A stretch of DNA of 6,976 nucleotides from Flavobacteriales bacterium (lineage in GTDB: Bacteria; Bacteroidota; Bacteroidia; Flavobacteriales_D; Sanyastnellaceae): assembly GCA_947457285.1 (NCBI GenBank), contig CANGVZ010000111.1, forward strand, positions 1-6,976, in the 5' to 3' direction. How positions within the stretch are numbered: position 1 is the first letter of the stretch; each line of letters starts with the position of its first letter. The position numbers were made by a program, and so were the translations under genes. Below the pieces are notes generated by a model that searched no databases, was not told the origin of the DNA, and saw only the letters and a program-made list of their open reading frames with translations. Below are positions 5,993 to 6,976 of the stretch, piece after piece.

Positions 5993-6976
5993 CTAGGCAG
6001 AATAGATATCAATACAAGTGATTTCTGGAGGCATACCTACGCGACCGGGGAAGCCTAAAAATCCGAAACCTCTATTGATATATAAATGTTGATTGCCTTC
6101 TGAATAAAGACCGCCCCAACGCTTGTAGCGTAGGCTGGCAGGAGAAAACTTGATACCAAGCTTAGGCAATTCCACGCCAAACTGCATGCCATGGGTGTGG
6201 CCAGATAATGTTAAATCCACTTTAGCTTTACCCAATACTTGTTCTTCCCAGTGGGTTGGGTCGTGCGATAGTAGAATTTTAAATTCATCTTCGCTCGTAC
6301 CTTCAAGAGTTTTAGAAAAGTCTCCGTACTGTTGAAATCCCTTTCCCCAGTTTTCCATTCCCAAGAGTCGAATCGTCTCACCACCATTCTCCAAAACAAC
6401 GTTTTGATTTCTAAGTAAAGTGAACCCCATCTCTGCGTGGATTTCCACCAGGCGATTGAAGCTTTCTGTTTTTTTTCTTAGATCATCGGGATTGTTTTTA
6501 TCAAAACCATAGTCACCATAGTCATGGTTGCCGAGGATAGAAAATTTACCCTTCTTAGCTTTTAATGCGTTAAAATGTTCAATCCAAGGCTCAGCTTCAA
6601 AAGCATAATTGTTGACCATGTCTCCGGTGAATACGATATAATCGGGGTTAAGGTCATTGATCATATCAATTGCCTCGCGCACCTCTTCATAGCTATCTTC
6701 GAGAAAGCTGCCCAAGTGAGTGTCACTTATCTGAACAATTCGGGTACCGTCAAAAGCTTTTGGGAGGTTGGGAAAATTGATTTTTTCACTCAAAATCCTA
6801 AAAGCATATTTTCCTCTGGTGACACCATAGGTAATGGCCCCCATCATCAAAACGCCTGCGGCTAATCCTAGTTGGTTGAAAAACTGAAGTCTATTCATTT
6901 TTTCATGGGGCTCTGAGGATATCTGGGATTTTACCTTTTCGGCCGTCCATTGCCCTATCCAGCCCAAGTCGTTTAA
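5993..6976 (-). CDS. Membrane-anchored metallophosphoesterase (5' end beyond right edge)
   Basis: The frame is open from the right edge to a TAG stop at 5993-5995, giving 327 visible residues. Numbering below counts from the TTG at 6967. A hydrophobic helix at about 33-49 (LGLAAGVLMMGAITYGV) precedes a calcineurin-like phosphoesterase domain (about 70-322). The metal-binding motifs are complete: D82 and H84 (SDTHLG), D116 (GDMVNN), N147-H148-D149 (GNHDY), H235 (LSHDP), and H257 and H259 (GHTHGMQF). The family uses two metal ions to hydrolyse phosphoesters, and the substrate is not evident. The GFGFLGFPGRVGMPPEIT ending is typical of Bacteroidota homologues of about 400 residues, which carry several membrane helices before this point. 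The three codons before the TTG (L-N-D) are also open, so the TTG is almost certainly not the start and the N-terminal membrane part lies outside the window. The catalytic side of the membrane is unknown. Confidence 0.9.
   Translation of the reverse strand, partial: LNDLGWIGQWTAEKVKSQISSEPHEKMNRLQFFNQLGLAAGVLMMGAITYGVTRGKYAFRILSEKINFPNLPKAFDGTRIVQISDTHLGSFLEDSYEEVREAIDMINDLNPDYIVFTGDMVNNYAFEAEPWIEHFNALKAKKGKFSILGNHDYGDYGFDKNNPDDLRKKTESFNRLVEIHAEMGFTLLRNQNVVLENGGETIRLLGMENWGKGFQQYGDFSKTLEGTSEDEFKILLSHDPTHWEEQVLGKAKVDLTLSGHTHGMQFGVELPKLGIKFSPASLRYKRWGGLYSEGNQHLYINRGFGFLGFPGRVGMPPEITCIDIYSA

Noticed and set aside
1..6976. Hidden defence island, CRISPR array, insertion sequence or prophage
   Set aside because: No direct-repeat array, transposase, terminal inverted repeats, phage genes or toxin-antitoxin pair was found. 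The tyrosine recombinase is a housekeeping XerD type rather than an integrase.

Overview
The window looks like chromosomal DNA from a member of the Bacteroidota, most like the Flavobacteriia/Cryomorphaceae type. This rests on protein style, not a search. Supporting signs are moderately AT-rich DNA, A-rich start regions without Shine-Dalgarno sequences, promoter-like sequences resembling the phylum's -7 element (TAnnTTTG), a secreted enzyme with a type IX secretion (T9SS) type A-like C-terminal domain, and Bacteroidota-style versions of a YkgJ-like cysteine-cluster protein and a metallophosphoesterase.

Layout. At the left edge, the first 50 codons of a leftward gene encode an exported protein. 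It is divergent from xerD, across a gap of about 134 bp. xerD heads a tight rightward cluster (286-3583): a XerC/XerD tyrosine recombinase, a secreted endonuclease/exonuclease/phosphatase-family enzyme with a sorting domain, a cysteine-cluster (YkgJ/CxxCxxCC-like) protein, and a SRPBCC ligand-binding-fold protein. Junctions are +6 bp, a 4-bp ATGA overlap and +14 bp, which suggests one transcript. A 45-bp gap with a perfect 8-bp inverted repeat precedes a rightward gene for a small exported protein with YD-like repeats. That gene converges on ettA (an ABC-F translation factor) with only 5 bp between stop codons. Upstream of ettA on the same strand is a metallophosphoesterase whose 5' end runs off the right edge.

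How the genes relate. xerD (chromosome dimer resolution) and ettA (ribosome regulation) are housekeeping genes. The others are exported or accessory enzymes with no visible shared pathway, and co-transcription does not prove joint function. I see no mobile element, CRISPR array, tRNA or rRNA gene, phage gene, toxin-antitoxin pair or recognisable defence system, and no gene-free stretch over 300 bp. The features most worth a second look are small: the dyad at 3606-3625 beside a start codon, a hairpin near the 3' end of the YD-repeat gene, possible leaderless promoters, and the sorting domain on the nuclease-like enzyme.
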